Part shown: positions 35,733 to 43,886 of the stretch, in pieces | Position numbering within the stretch: position 1 is the stretch's first letter | How the letters are laid out: every line of letters starts with the position of its first letter | Assembly: GCA_965203365.1 (NCBI GenBank) | Contig: OZ241878.1 | Coordinates: forward strand, 1,426,001 to 1,490,000 | DNA: 64,000 bases | Source: VYFG01 sp965203365 | GTDB taxonomy: Bacteria; Pseudomonadota; Gammaproteobacteria; Arenicellales; Poriferihabitantaceae | Reading direction: 5' to 3' | Translations under genes and position numbers: made by a program | The notes under the pieces: generated by a model | What the model saw: the letters and a program-made list of their open reading frames with translations, nothing else | The model's database searches: none | What the model was told of the DNA's origin: nothing

Positions 35733-35759
35733 AAGGCGGGATCCGTCGGGTCCCGCCTT
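35733..35759 (-). promoter_or_regulatory. dnaK-dnaJ intercistronic hairpin
   Basis: AAGGCGGGA and TCCCGCCTT form a perfect 9-bp stem with a 9-base loop. It lies between dnaK and dnaJ and lacks a T-tract, so it looks like an mRNA-stabilising or attenuating structure that lowers dnaJ expression relative to dnaK. Confidence 0.5.
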
Positions 35760-35844
35760 ATCCAACAGCCATTACGCGCACATCGACCTCCGGGTCATGT
35801 CGCCTGGAATCTGGACATCAGACGCAGCCGGTCAGCCACTGTCC

Positions 35845-37779
35845 TCAACGGGACTTCTTGTCGTCATCGACTTCTTCGAACTCGGCATCCACCACATCAT
35901 CTTCCGTCGATGAATCTGCGTCTTTCTGGACGAATTCCTCAGCCGCGTCCGCCGTCTGATCATGCTGAGTATAAAGTTGCTCCGTCAGCTTGTGACTGGC
36001 CTGATTCAACGCCTCGGTTTTTTTGATGATCGCATCTGGATCATCTCCCTTCATCGCTTCCTCCAGTTCCGCAATCTTGGCACGGACGTTGGACTGTTCA
36101 TCAGCGCCCAGCTTGTCACCCAGTTCGTCCATGGTTTTACTGACGGCATGAATCAAGGCTTCCGCCTGATTGCGGGCATCCACCAGTTCACGCGCCTTGC
36201 GATCCTCATCGGCATGCAGTTCGGCATCACGGACCATCCGGTCGATCTCATCTTCGGAGAGGCCGGAACTGGATTTGATGACAATCTTGTTTTCCTTGCC
36301 GGTGGCCTTGTCCTTGGCAGAAACATGGAGGATACCGTTGGCATCGATATCCAGCGTCACCTCAATTTGCGGCACCCCTCTGGGAGCGGGCGGGATCTCG
36401 GTGAGATCAAAACGTCCCAAGGACTTGTTGCCACCGGCCATCTCCCGCTCACCCTGCAGCACATGGACCGTCACTGCGCTTTGATTGTCCGCGGCGGTGG
36501 AAAACACCTGGCTGACCTTGGTGGGGATCGTGGTGTTTTTCTCGATCAGCTTGGTCATCACCTCGCCATAGGTTTCGATACCGAGTGACAGCGGAGTGAC
36601 ATCCAGAAGGAGCACATCCTTGACATCACCGCCCAGAACCCCCCCTTGGATCGCCGCTCCCACCGCCACCGCTTCATCAGGGTTGACATCCTTGCGCGGC
36701 TCCTTGCCGAAAAAGCCCTTCACGACCTCCTGAACCTTGGGCATGCGGGTTTGTCCCCCGACCAGAATGATGTCATCAATGTCGGTGCCCCCCAGTCCGG
36801 CATCCTTGAGCGCAATCCGACAAGGTTCCAGCGTCTGCTGCAACAGATCATCCACCAACGATTCCAGCTTGGCTCGGGACAGCTTCAGATTGAGGTGTTT
36901 CGGACCACTGGCATCCGCCGTGATGTACGGCAGGTTGATTTCGGTCTGGGTACTGGAAGAGAGCTCGATCTTGGCTTTTTCCGCCGCTTCCTTCAGACGC
37001 TGCATGGCCAGTGGGTCTCCCCTGAGGTCCATCCCCTGCTCCTTTTTAAAGGTATCCGCCAGATAGTCAATCAAGCGGCGATCAAAATCTTCTCCACCCA
37101 GAAAGGTGTCCCCGTTCGTCGACAACACCTCAAATTGATGCTCACCTTCCACTTCGGCGATTTCGATCACCGACACATCGAACGTCCCACCGCCCAGATC
37201 GTAGACCACGATCTTCCGATCTCCCTTGGCCTTGTCCATGCCATAAGCCAGTGCGGCCGCTGTAGGTTCATTGATGATGCGTTTGACATCCAGTCCTGCG
37301 ATCTTGCCCGCGTCTTTGGTGGCCTGACGCTGAGAATCATTGAAGTAGGCCGGAACGGTGATGACGGCCTCAGTCACTTCATGGCCGAGGTAGTCCTCGG
37401 CTGTCTTTTTCATTTTCTGGAGAATCCGGGCCGAAATTTCCGGCGCCGCCATCTGCTTGCCACCCACTGCGACCCAGGCGTCGCCATTTTTGGCCTTGAC
37501 GATCTTGTAGGGCATCAATGCCATGTCACGTTGCACCACCTCCTCGTCGAATCGACGGCCAATAAGTCGCTTCACAGCAAAGACCGTATTGTCGGGATTG
37601 GTCACCGCCTGCCGCTTGGCCGACTGACCCACCAGAATTTCACTGTCCTTGGTGAATGCCACGATGGAAGGGGTGGTACGGTCACCTTCACTGTTCTCAA
37701 TGACTTTGGGTGTTCCTCCCTCCATCACGGCCACACAGGAATTCGTTGTACCGAGGTCGATACCGATGATCTTGGACAT
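35845..37779 (-). CDS. dnaK: Chaperone protein DnaK (Hsp70)
   Basis: A 644-residue Hsp70. The ATPase domain begins with IIGIDLGTTNSCVAVMEGG, has NEPTAAALAYGMDKA and VYDLGGGTFDVSVIEI, and binds GrpE. The interdomain linker DVLLLDVTPLSLGIE leads into the substrate domain, followed by the helical lid and the disordered acidic tail (EFEEVDDDKKS), which ends as in other proteobacterial DnaK proteins. The ribosome-binding site GAGAGGAA precedes the ATG by about 8 bases. It follows grpE and precedes dnaJ. A sigma-32-like promoter sits in the spacer before it. Confidence 0.98.
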   Translation of the reverse strand: MSKIIGIDLGTTNSCVAVMEGGTPKVIENSEGDRTTPSIVAFTKDSEILVGQSAKRQAVTNPDNTVFAVKRLIGRRFDEEVVQRDMALMPYKIVKAKNGDAWVAVGGKQMAAPEISARILQKMKKTAEDYLGHEVTEAVITVPAYFNDSQRQATKDAGKIAGLDVKRIINEPTAAALAYGMDKAKGDRKIVVYDLGGGTFDVSVIEIAEVEGEHQFEVLSTNGDTFLGGEDFDRRLIDYLADTFKKEQGMDLRGDPLAMQRLKEAAEKAKIELSSSTQTEINLPYITADASGPKHLNLKLSRAKLESLVDDLLQQTLEPCRIALKDAGLGGTDIDDIILVGGQTRMPKVQEVVKGFFGKEPRKDVNPDEAVAVGAAIQGGVLGGDVKDVLLLDVTPLSLGIETYGEVMTKLIEKNTTIPTKVSQVFSTAADNQSAVTVHVLQGEREMAGGNKSLGRFDLTEIPPAPRGVPQIEVTLDIDANGILHVSAKDKATGKENKIVIKSSSGLSEDEIDRMVRDAELHADEDRKARELVDARNQAEALIHAVSKTMDELGDKLGADEQSNVRAKIAELEEAMKGDDPDAIIKKTEALNQASHKLTEQLYTQHDQTADAAEEFVQKDADSSTEDDVVDAEFEEVDDDKKSR

Positions 37780-37828
37780 TTTGGCTGGTTCCTCTCAGAT
37801 AACTTGGAGACGATGTGTTGGTTTCAAA

Positions 37829-37856
37829 ATATGCGGATAACCCTTCAGAATGCAAG
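37829..37856 (-). promoter_or_regulatory. Sigma-32-like heat-shock promoter before dnaK
   Basis: On the minus strand CTTGCA (37856-37851) and CCGCATAT (37836-37829) are separated by 14 bases. This matches the heat-shock consensus CTTGAAA / CCCCATnT with few changes. It would give dnaK-dnaJ an extra transcript. Confidence 0.5.
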
Positions 37857-37877
37857 TTTCCTGACCGGGTGGCCGGA

Positions 37878-38561
37878 TCAGCTGGCCACCACGACCATGG
37901 CCGGCCGAAGCAACCGGTCGTTGAGCACAAATCCTCTTTGCATCACACTGATGATATGATTCGAAGGGATGTCGTCGGACTTGATCATGGTGACCGCTTG
38001 ATGGAGATCCGGATTGAACTTCACGCCCGGACCGGCTTCAATCTCTACCACGGAAAACTTGGACAGGACGGTCTGAAGCTGCTTCAGCGTCAACACCACC
38101 CCCTCCTTCATCTTGGTGATGGCTTCTTCCGTGGCCATATCCAATTCCACCTGTGTGGCCTGGTCCAGACTGTCTTTTACCGACAGCAATTCCCTGGCAA
38201 ACTCCTCAATGGCATACTTGCGGGCTTTCTGGATTTCATTCTGGCTGCGCTTGCTGACATTCTGCATCTCGGCTTGCACCCTCAAGAACCGGTCGTTGAG
38301 GGACTGCACCTGCTCTTGGGCTTCCAGCAACGCGACGGCCAGGTCCTCGTCTTCCTCGGTTGAAGTGTCAGGCCCATCCCTGGTCGGCACTTCCGCCCCG
38401 TTGATTTCCGCATCGACGGCCTCATCCTTGGTTTCAGGACTGTCTTCCCCCACCGGATGACGGGTATCTTGTTCTTTTTCGGCTCCCGAAGGGGTACCCG
38501 ACAGCACCTCATCCGTGCTGTCCGCTGGACGGTCAGTTTCGTCTTGCTGCTTGGCGGTCAT
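37878..38561 (-). CDS. grpE: Nucleotide exchange factor GrpE
   Basis: A 227-residue co-chaperone that releases ADP from DnaK. An acidic, disordered N-terminus of about 75 residues precedes the long dimer coiled coil (LNDRFLRVQAEMQNVSKRSQ), and the C-terminal beta-wing has FSVVEIEAGPGVKFNPDLHQA, with VMQRGFVLNDRLLRPAMVVV at the end. The N-terminal extension makes it longer than E. coli GrpE (197). It leads the grpE-dnaK-dnaJ operon with a strong sigma-32-like promoter 37 bases upstream; its Shine-Dalgarno is weak. Confidence 0.96.
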   Translation of the reverse strand: MTAKQQDETDRPADSTDEVLSGTPSGAEKEQDTRHPVGEDSPETKDEAVDAEINGAEVPTRDGPDTSTEEDEDLAVALLEAQEQVQSLNDRFLRVQAEMQNVSKRSQNEIQKARKYAIEEFARELLSVKDSLDQATQVELDMATEEAITKMKEGVVLTLKQLQTVLSKFSVVEIEAGPGVKFNPDLHQAVTMIKSDDIPSNHIISVMQRGFVLNDRLLRPAMVVVAS

Positions 38562-38597
38562 GGATACAATATTGATCTAGGGTTGGTTCCTATCGCA

Positions 38598-38626
38598 AAG
38601 TGGGGGCACAATCCGCCAGCCTCAAG
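38598..38626 (-). promoter_or_regulatory. Sigma-32-like heat-shock promoter of grpE-dnaK-dnaJ
   Basis: On the minus strand CTTGAG (38626-38621) and CCCCCACTT (38606-38598) are separated by 14 bases, close to CTTGAAA / CCCCATnT. No CIRCE inverted repeat lies here. Confidence 0.6.
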
Positions 38627-39149
38627 CGGGCATCCCAAAAAATTCATCAGCTCAAGGGCAGTTTCTGAACGGATTCGACTGACCACATGCCCCCAATGGA
38701 CGACTGAACCAGATGCCGCATTGCCTCCAGCTCCACTGACCCCTGAAAGGCCATCCCGCCAATCCAGGCATCAAGACCGGCAATAATCCGGGTTGAAATA
38801 GGCGAACAGGAGGCATGGTGATGGCCCCCGGCGACCATCGATCCCCTTATGACACCAAGCGATGCCAGATCCATGCGTTAAGGCCAGGCGGTCATTTGCA
38901 TCAATCAATCATACAGCCGCTCGGCCGGAATCCGATGAGTGCCAGACTTAGCTCATTGTCAGACGTGGATGAATTTGCATATGTTGGACACATCCCGGCC
39001 AGACCGGTGCCAACCCAAGCAGCCCGTTCCAAGCCAAAAACTGCATGACGAGATCCGGGGCCATCACCAGTTGGTCCACTTGCGTGAGAATTCTTGTCAT
39101 CTGGTGTGACAGCACCCCCGACAAACGATAAAATCCCCTGACTGACTTG
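38627..39149. other. Intergenic stretch between divergent grpE and aroG
   Basis: The only possible gene is a 75-codon minus-strand frame (38874-38647) ending just before the grpE promoter; it has no recognised motif or good ribosome site and I do not call it. The rest should contain the aroG promoter, which I could not pinpoint. Confidence 0.4.
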
Positions 39150-40223
39150 ATGATAGGCTTTGAAGTGTGCCCAGAGAAAACCGATGATCTTCGCATAGCG
39201 GATGTTTCCCCCGTGATCAATCCGCACATGCTGATTGAACAGCTTCCCACTTCTGAACAGACCGCCGCCATCACACTGAATGCGCGGACTGAAATTCAGC
39301 ACATCCTGGACGGCGAGGATGATCGAATTTTGGTGGTCGTGGGCCCCTGCTCGATTCACGATACCCGCGCCGCCCTGGATTATGCGGGCCAGTTGCTCGA
39401 GCAGAAAAAGCGCTTGGCGAGAGAACTTCTGATGGTGATGAGGGTTTATTTTGAAAAGCCACGCACCACCGTCGGGTGGAAAGGGCTGATCAATGATCCC
39501 GACCTGGACGAAACGTACGACATCAACAAGGGACTCCACCTGGCCCGGCGGTTGTTGCTAGACCTGAACGAAATGGGCATGCCGGCAGGCACCGAATACC
39601 TTGATCTTGTCACCCCGCAGTATCTGGCCGATCTGATTTCCTGGGGCGCCATCGGGGCGCGAACCACCGAAAGTCAGGTGCACCGGGAAATGACTTCCGG
39701 ACTGTCGTGCCCGGTCGGCCTGAAGAACGGAACCAACGGCAACCTGGACATCGCCGTTGACGCCATTCGGGCGGCCGCCCGACCCCATCGTTTTCTGACC
39801 CTGACCAAATATGGCCAGTCCTCCATTTACACCACCACGGGCAATCCCTACTGCCATATCATCCTGCGGGGTGGGCGCGAACCCAACTACGAGGCCGGGC
39901 ACATCCAGACGACCTGCGAGAAGCTTTCCCGGTCCTGTCTGGCCCCGCAGGTCATGATCGACTTCAGTCATGCCAACAGCCGCAAGATACCGGAAAATCA
40001 ACTCCATGTCTGCGATGATGTGTGCCAGCAGATTGCGGGAGGTGAAAAACGGATCATGGGCGTCATGATCGAAAGCAATCTGGTCGCCGGGCGACAGGAT
40101 GTGGTCAACAATCAACCGCTGACGTACGGTCAAAGCATTACCGACGCCTGCATTGCCTTTGACGACACCGTGCCCATGCTGGAAAAACTGGCGGCCGCCG
40201 TTTCAACACGCCGCAAGACCTGA
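39150..40223 (+). CDS. aroG: 3-deoxy-7-phosphoheptulonate (DAHP) synthase, AroG class I
   Basis: A 357-residue class I-alpha DAHP synthase, the entry step of the shikimate pathway (phosphoenolpyruvate plus erythrose 4-phosphate). Signature segments are LVVVGPCSIHDTRAALDYA, MRVYFEKPRTTVGWKGLIND, PVGLKNGTNGNLDIAVDAI and MIDFSHANSRK, with metal ligands Cys, His, Glu and Asp in place. The N-terminal 40 residues include the strand that forms the allosteric site for aromatic amino acids. The ATG at 39150 is preferred to the TTG one codon earlier. Spacing to sat is 43 bases, so they may be cotranscribed. Confidence 0.95.
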   Translation: MIGFEVCPEKTDDLRIADVSPVINPHMLIEQLPTSEQTAAITLNARTEIQHILDGEDDRILVVVGPCSIHDTRAALDYAGQLLEQKKRLARELLMVMRVYFEKPRTTVGWKGLINDPDLDETYDINKGLHLARRLLLDLNEMGMPAGTEYLDLVTPQYLADLISWGAIGARTTESQVHREMTSGLSCPVGLKNGTNGNLDIAVDAIRAAARPHRFLTLTKYGQSSIYTTTGNPYCHIILRGGREPNYEAGHIQTTCEKLSRSCLAPQVMIDFSHANSRKIPENQLHVCDDVCQQIAGGEKRIMGVMIESNLVAGRQDVVNNQPLTYGQSITDACIAFDDTVPMLEKLAAAVSTRRKT

Positions 40224-40266
40224 ATATCCGGTCAGCGTTTGTCTCAACCCCATCCCGCACCCGAAA

Positions 40267-41454
40267 ATGATCAAGCCCCATGGCTCTGATGCACTGCATC
40301 CCCTGTTTGTCAGCGATCCCCTGGAAAACAGTCAGTTGACAAAAATCGCAGAATCCTTGCCGTCCGTGACCATCAGTTCCGCCGGGGCCGCGAATACCGT
40401 CATGCTCGGAGGGGGCTATTTCAACCCACTGACCGGTTTCATGAGCCGTGCGGATGCCCTGCGTGTCGCCACGGAGATGCATACCCAGAACGGGACTTTC
40501 TGGCCGACCCCCGTTCTGTGTCTTGTGAAGGACTTCAACGAGAGCCACACAGGTGATGAAATCGCCTTACGTGATCCCAATGTGGATGGTCATCCGGTGA
40601 TTGCGGTCTTGACTTTGGATGCCGTCGACACCTTATCCGATGTCGATGTGGAACTGATCTGCCAGAAAGTCTATCGTACCGCGGATCCGAAACATCCCGG
40701 GGTGGCGGAATTTCTTCACCAAGGTCGGACCCTGCTTTCTGGGCCTGTTCGGGTGCTGAACTACAGCTACTTCGAGACAGAATTCGCTCACACCTTTCGC
40801 ACGGCCGTACAGATTCGTGAAGACATCGGAGAACGAGGCTGGAATCGGGTCGTGGCTTTCCAAACGCGTAATCCGATGCACCTCGCCCATGAAGAGCTCT
40901 GCCGGACCGCCATGGAGCGATTGCAGGCTGAAGGCTGTGTCATTCATATGCTGCTGGGCAAGCTGAAGTCCGGTGACATTCCCGCCAATGTCCGTGACGC
41001 CGCTATCCGCAAGATGGTCGAGTTGTATTTCCCGCCCAACAGCGTCATGATCACCGGCTACGGCTTCGACATGCTCTATGCCGGACCGCGCGAAGCCGTC
41101 CTGCATGCGATCTTTCGCCAGAACATGGGAGCCACCCATTTCATTGTCGGCCGTGACCATGCTGGAGTCGGGGACTATTATGGTGCCTTCGATGCCCAGA
41201 CGATATTCGACGATGAAGTGCCCAAAGGAGCTCTGGAAATCGAAATCTTCCGGGCGGATCATACCGCTTGGTCCAAGAAACTCGGCAAGGTGGTGATGAT
41301 GCGCGAAGCACCCGATCACACGAAGGAAGACTTCATCACGCTGTCCGGCACCAAGGTGCGGGAGATGCTCAGCCAGGGCATCGCCCCACCTCCCGAATTT
41401 TCCCGCCCGGAGGTGGCAAAAATCCTGATCGATTACTACCAGTCACTGCAATAG
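40267..41454 (+). CDS. sat: Sulfate adenylyltransferase (ATP sulfurylase, homo-oligomeric Sat)
   Basis: A 395-residue ATP sulfurylase of the Sat type, not the CysDN type. The active-site motifs are VAFQTRNPMHLAHEELCRTAM (QxRN and HxxH region), and GRDHAGVGDYYGAFDAQTI with the GRDHAG loop. A PUA-like N-terminal domain starts at MIKPHGSDALHPLFV. In sulfur-oxidising bacteria this enzyme runs in the APS-to-sulfate direction, yielding ATP, while in others it assimilates sulfate. No aprAB gene is in the window, so direction is not decidable here. The start is the ATG at 40267. Confidence 0.95.
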   Translation: MIKPHGSDALHPLFVSDPLENSQLTKIAESLPSVTISSAGAANTVMLGGGYFNPLTGFMSRADALRVATEMHTQNGTFWPTPVLCLVKDFNESHTGDEIALRDPNVDGHPVIAVLTLDAVDTLSDVDVELICQKVYRTADPKHPGVAEFLHQGRTLLSGPVRVLNYSYFETEFAHTFRTAVQIREDIGERGWNRVVAFQTRNPMHLAHEELCRTAMERLQAEGCVIHMLLGKLKSGDIPANVRDAAIRKMVELYFPPNSVMITGYGFDMLYAGPREAVLHAIFRQNMGATHFIVGRDHAGVGDYYGAFDAQTIFDDEVPKGALEIEIFRADHTAWSKKLGKVVMMREAPDHTKEDFITLSGTKVREMLSQGIAPPPEFSRPEVAKILIDYYQSLQ

Positions 41455-41604
41455 ACCGATCAAGTACACATGCTCCTTATCGCTGACACAATTGTGGTTG
41501 ATTCGATCCATTTCACCAATAACCGCAGACTGTGTGTCCATATATCGCGCCCCCGTTCCACTTTTACTGATGGTCTGTTGTAATATGGCGCCCTCGCTAT
41601 GCCA

Positions 41605-41639
41605 GACACCAAATACCCACGAAATGCGCTGATGGTGTC
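41605..41639. repeat. Inverted repeat just upstream of the four-gene cassette
   Basis: GACACCA (41605-41611) and TGGTGTC (41633-41639) are perfect 7-bp arms around 21 bases. The repeat ends 36 bases before the first gene's ATG, a position suited to an operator or leader hairpin. Function is inferred. Confidence 0.35.
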
Positions 41640-41675
41640 GCGAAAAGAATTCAACGACAGAAAGTGTAAAACAAT

Positions 41676-43040
41676 ATGTTAGGCAGCAACAAGAAACAGA
41701 AGACCCCAGAGATTCCGCTGGGCGAAATATTCCCCTCGGTTGAATTTGATGCCATCGAAAAAGAATTCCACCTGACAGTAAGCGGGATGAAGAACGGCAG
41801 GAAAGAATATCCCGAAAGCAGCCATGATGGCCTCGACGAGATGGAGCGAAAGGTTGTGGCGTACATCGGCCAGATTCGTCAGCAGGGGCTGAAGAGCGCC
41901 CATGAGCACGAACAGGAATACCGGAAGCGCATTATGAAGTGCACTGCGGGCGATAACAATATGGAGATGGGAATTCAGCAGATTCTCAACGAGGCTGAAA
42001 CCGACTTCAAAAAAGAGGTCGATGCGGGCAAAGGTCAGCAGAAAATTGCACGTGATGACCTGCATAACAGCGAAGCTGATTTGCAGCAATTCAAAGAAGA
42101 CAATGGCTTGTATCGGTTAGCTCATGAAACGGGGGGATTGATGCAGTGGCTGGCCTTCTGCATTGTCATCGTGCTGATTGAATCCATTATGAACGGTTTC
42201 TTTTTCGCCGATGCGAATGTGGCCGGAATAGCAGGTGGCATCATCACTGCCCTGGTGATATCAATTGTCAATGTGGGAGCAGCCAGTGTGGTCGGACATA
42301 TCTGTCGTCAAAAAAACCATATCAAATCACTACGCAGGTTTGTAGGGTGGGTTGCATTGGTCATTGGTGTCGGTTTGGCGATATTCATCAATTTCATGGT
42401 AGGGCATTTCAGGGATTTGACGTCCACATTCCCTTGGGATGAAGCGGCGGGAGAGGCATTCAATCGCGTGATCGAGGGCAACTTGCAGATGCAAAGTCTG
42501 GATGCGTGGCTGCTGACCGGTGTGGGACTGCTGTTTGCGGGCATTGCGGGCTGGAAAGCGTATATGTCCATCGACCCTTATCCGGGCTACACGCGCGTAT
42601 CGGACAATTACACACAGAAGGAGCAAGAATTTCAGGATCAGAGGCAAGAAACACTGAAAATCCTGACTGATATTCGCGACAAGGCAGCCACCGATCTCGA
42701 TGATGAATACAAACTAAGCCAGCAACTTTTCGAGTCTGCCCAGAACGCTCATACGGGATTCTCGAGTCTTATGAAAAACCGGCACAGTTTCCTTCAGGTC
42801 TGCGACAGTGTTGTGGGTGATCTTTTAGAGTTTTATCGTAACGCCAACAAAAAGGCCCGTAAAACACCCCCACCGAATTGGCGGCCCTACAGCTTCCCTC
42901 CCGGCGAGGAGATTTCTCCTCTAGAACCCGGGCCATCCGAACCGCAAAGCAGCCTTGTAAAGCAGGCGACCGAGCGGGTACAGTGCATGTGCCAGGAGGC
43001 CATGGGTATATTTGATGGCCGGACTGACGAGCACACATGA
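41676..43040 (+). CDS. Four-helix membrane protein with coiled-coil arms (cassette gene 1)
   Basis: A 454-residue protein of no family I recognise. Residues 1-150 are soluble and largely alpha-helical with coiled-coil character (about 52-145). Four hydrophobic helices are predicted at about 156-174, 182-207, 222-243 and 276-295. Residues 305-400 are again charged and helical, and the tail is Pro/Glu-rich (SFPPGEEISPLEPGPSEP). This arrangement places both arms in the cytoplasm. Its TGA overlaps the start of the next gene (ATGA), so the two are co-translated. It opens a plus-strand operon of four envelope proteins inserted between sat and trxB. It could be a scaffold or a second channel-like subunit of the complex. 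Confidence 0.8.
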   Translation: MLGSNKKQKTPEIPLGEIFPSVEFDAIEKEFHLTVSGMKNGRKEYPESSHDGLDEMERKVVAYIGQIRQQGLKSAHEHEQEYRKRIMKCTAGDNNMEMGIQQILNEAETDFKKEVDAGKGQQKIARDDLHNSEADLQQFKEDNGLYRLAHETGGLMQWLAFCIVIVLIESIMNGFFFADANVAGIAGGIITALVISIVNVGAASVVGHICRQKNHIKSLRRFVGWVALVIGVGLAIFINFMVGHFRDLTSTFPWDEAAGEAFNRVIEGNLQMQSLDAWLLTGVGLLFAGIAGWKAYMSIDPYPGYTRVSDNYTQKEQEFQDQRQETLKILTDIRDKAATDLDDEYKLSQQLFESAQNAHTGFSSLMKNRHSFLQVCDSVVGDLLEFYRNANKKARKTPPPNWRPYSFPPGEEISPLEPGPSEPQSSLVKQATERVQCMCQEAMGIFDGRTDEHT

Positions 43041-43855
43041 GCCGTCGTCGTCGAAGACAGCCTCCGAAGCGCGGACGACACAAACCGAATTGGGTGTATG
43101 GTGTTGTAATCGGTGCAGCCATTTTCGTCGCAATCGGCATTATCACTCTTTTACAGATATTCAAAGCGGAAGAGGTCGATGAAAGGCTGTGTCCAAAGGA
43201 TTCCGGGGCTGTCGCCGGGTTGGTGGTACTCTTTGATCTGACCGATTCGCTGAATCGGGTGCAACATAGACGGCTTCGGGGCATCCTCGACACTCGGATC
43301 GGGGAGGCAGGGCAAAATACGCTTATCGCAGTCGGTGCGGTGCGGGAAGACGCCTCGGAGCGTGATGCCGAATTCGCTCTGTGCAAACCAGCCACTGGTG
43401 AGAAAGCGAACGAACTCTATCAAAATCCGCGCCTCATTGAGGAGCGTTACCGTGAGGAGTTTCTGGCACCTTTCGAGGATATTGTCGAGGCGATGCTCGA
43501 CAGCTCTGTAGCGGACCGCTCGCCGATCATGGAATCGTTGCAGGCCTTGCTAGTGTCGGTTCCGGGCTTTGTCGATGCGAAATACCCCCGTCGGGTCATT
43601 ATCGTATCTGACATGATCCAGAACAGTGAAGCCTTCAGTTTCTACCAGGGTGATAACTGGCAAGATTTCATGCGCTCGCAGGACTCGCAGCGCCTGGCAG
43701 ATCGCTTGGTCGGAGTCGAGTTGGAAATATGTCGCATTCCGAGGCCCGGCACCAAAGTCAACAGTGCGGTGGTGGACGACTTCTGGGTCAACTATTTTGA
43801 CCGGGCCGGTGCAAGCCGCATACTCACGTCGACTTGCCAGCTTGGCGATCTATAG
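43037..43855 (+). CDS. Membrane-anchored vWA-like protein (cassette gene 2)
   Basis: A 272-residue protein. A strongly basic N-terminus (MSRRRRRQPPKRGRHK) is followed by one membrane helix at residues 19-42 (VYGVVIGAAIFVAIGIITLL), predicting an N-in topology with the rest in the periplasm. The soluble part looks like a von Willebrand A fold: VVLFDLTDS (67-71) matches the MIDAS pattern DxTxS, and VIIVSDMIQNSE near 192 supplies the later aspartate. Six basic residues near the start may bind the membrane or nucleic acid. The start overlaps gene 1. The vWA call rests on these motifs; sequence comparison would be needed to confirm it. Confidence 0.75.
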   Translation: MSRRRRRQPPKRGRHKPNWVYGVVIGAAIFVAIGIITLLQIFKAEEVDERLCPKDSGAVAGLVVLFDLTDSLNRVQHRRLRGILDTRIGEAGQNTLIAVGAVREDASERDAEFALCKPATGEKANELYQNPRLIEERYREEFLAPFEDIVEAMLDSSVADRSPIMESLQALLVSVPGFVDAKYPRRVIIVSDMIQNSEAFSFYQGDNWQDFMRSQDSQRLADRLVGVELEICRIPRPGTKVNSAVVDDFWVNYFDRAGASRILTSTCQLGDL

Positions 43856-43886
43856 ACCAGCAGCCTTTTTCCGAAGATATTGCGCG

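Noticed and set aside
38647..38874. 75-codon minus-strand frame before the grpE promoter
   Set aside because: No recognised pattern, weak start context and no conserved neighbour logic; kept only as a note in the intergenic entry.
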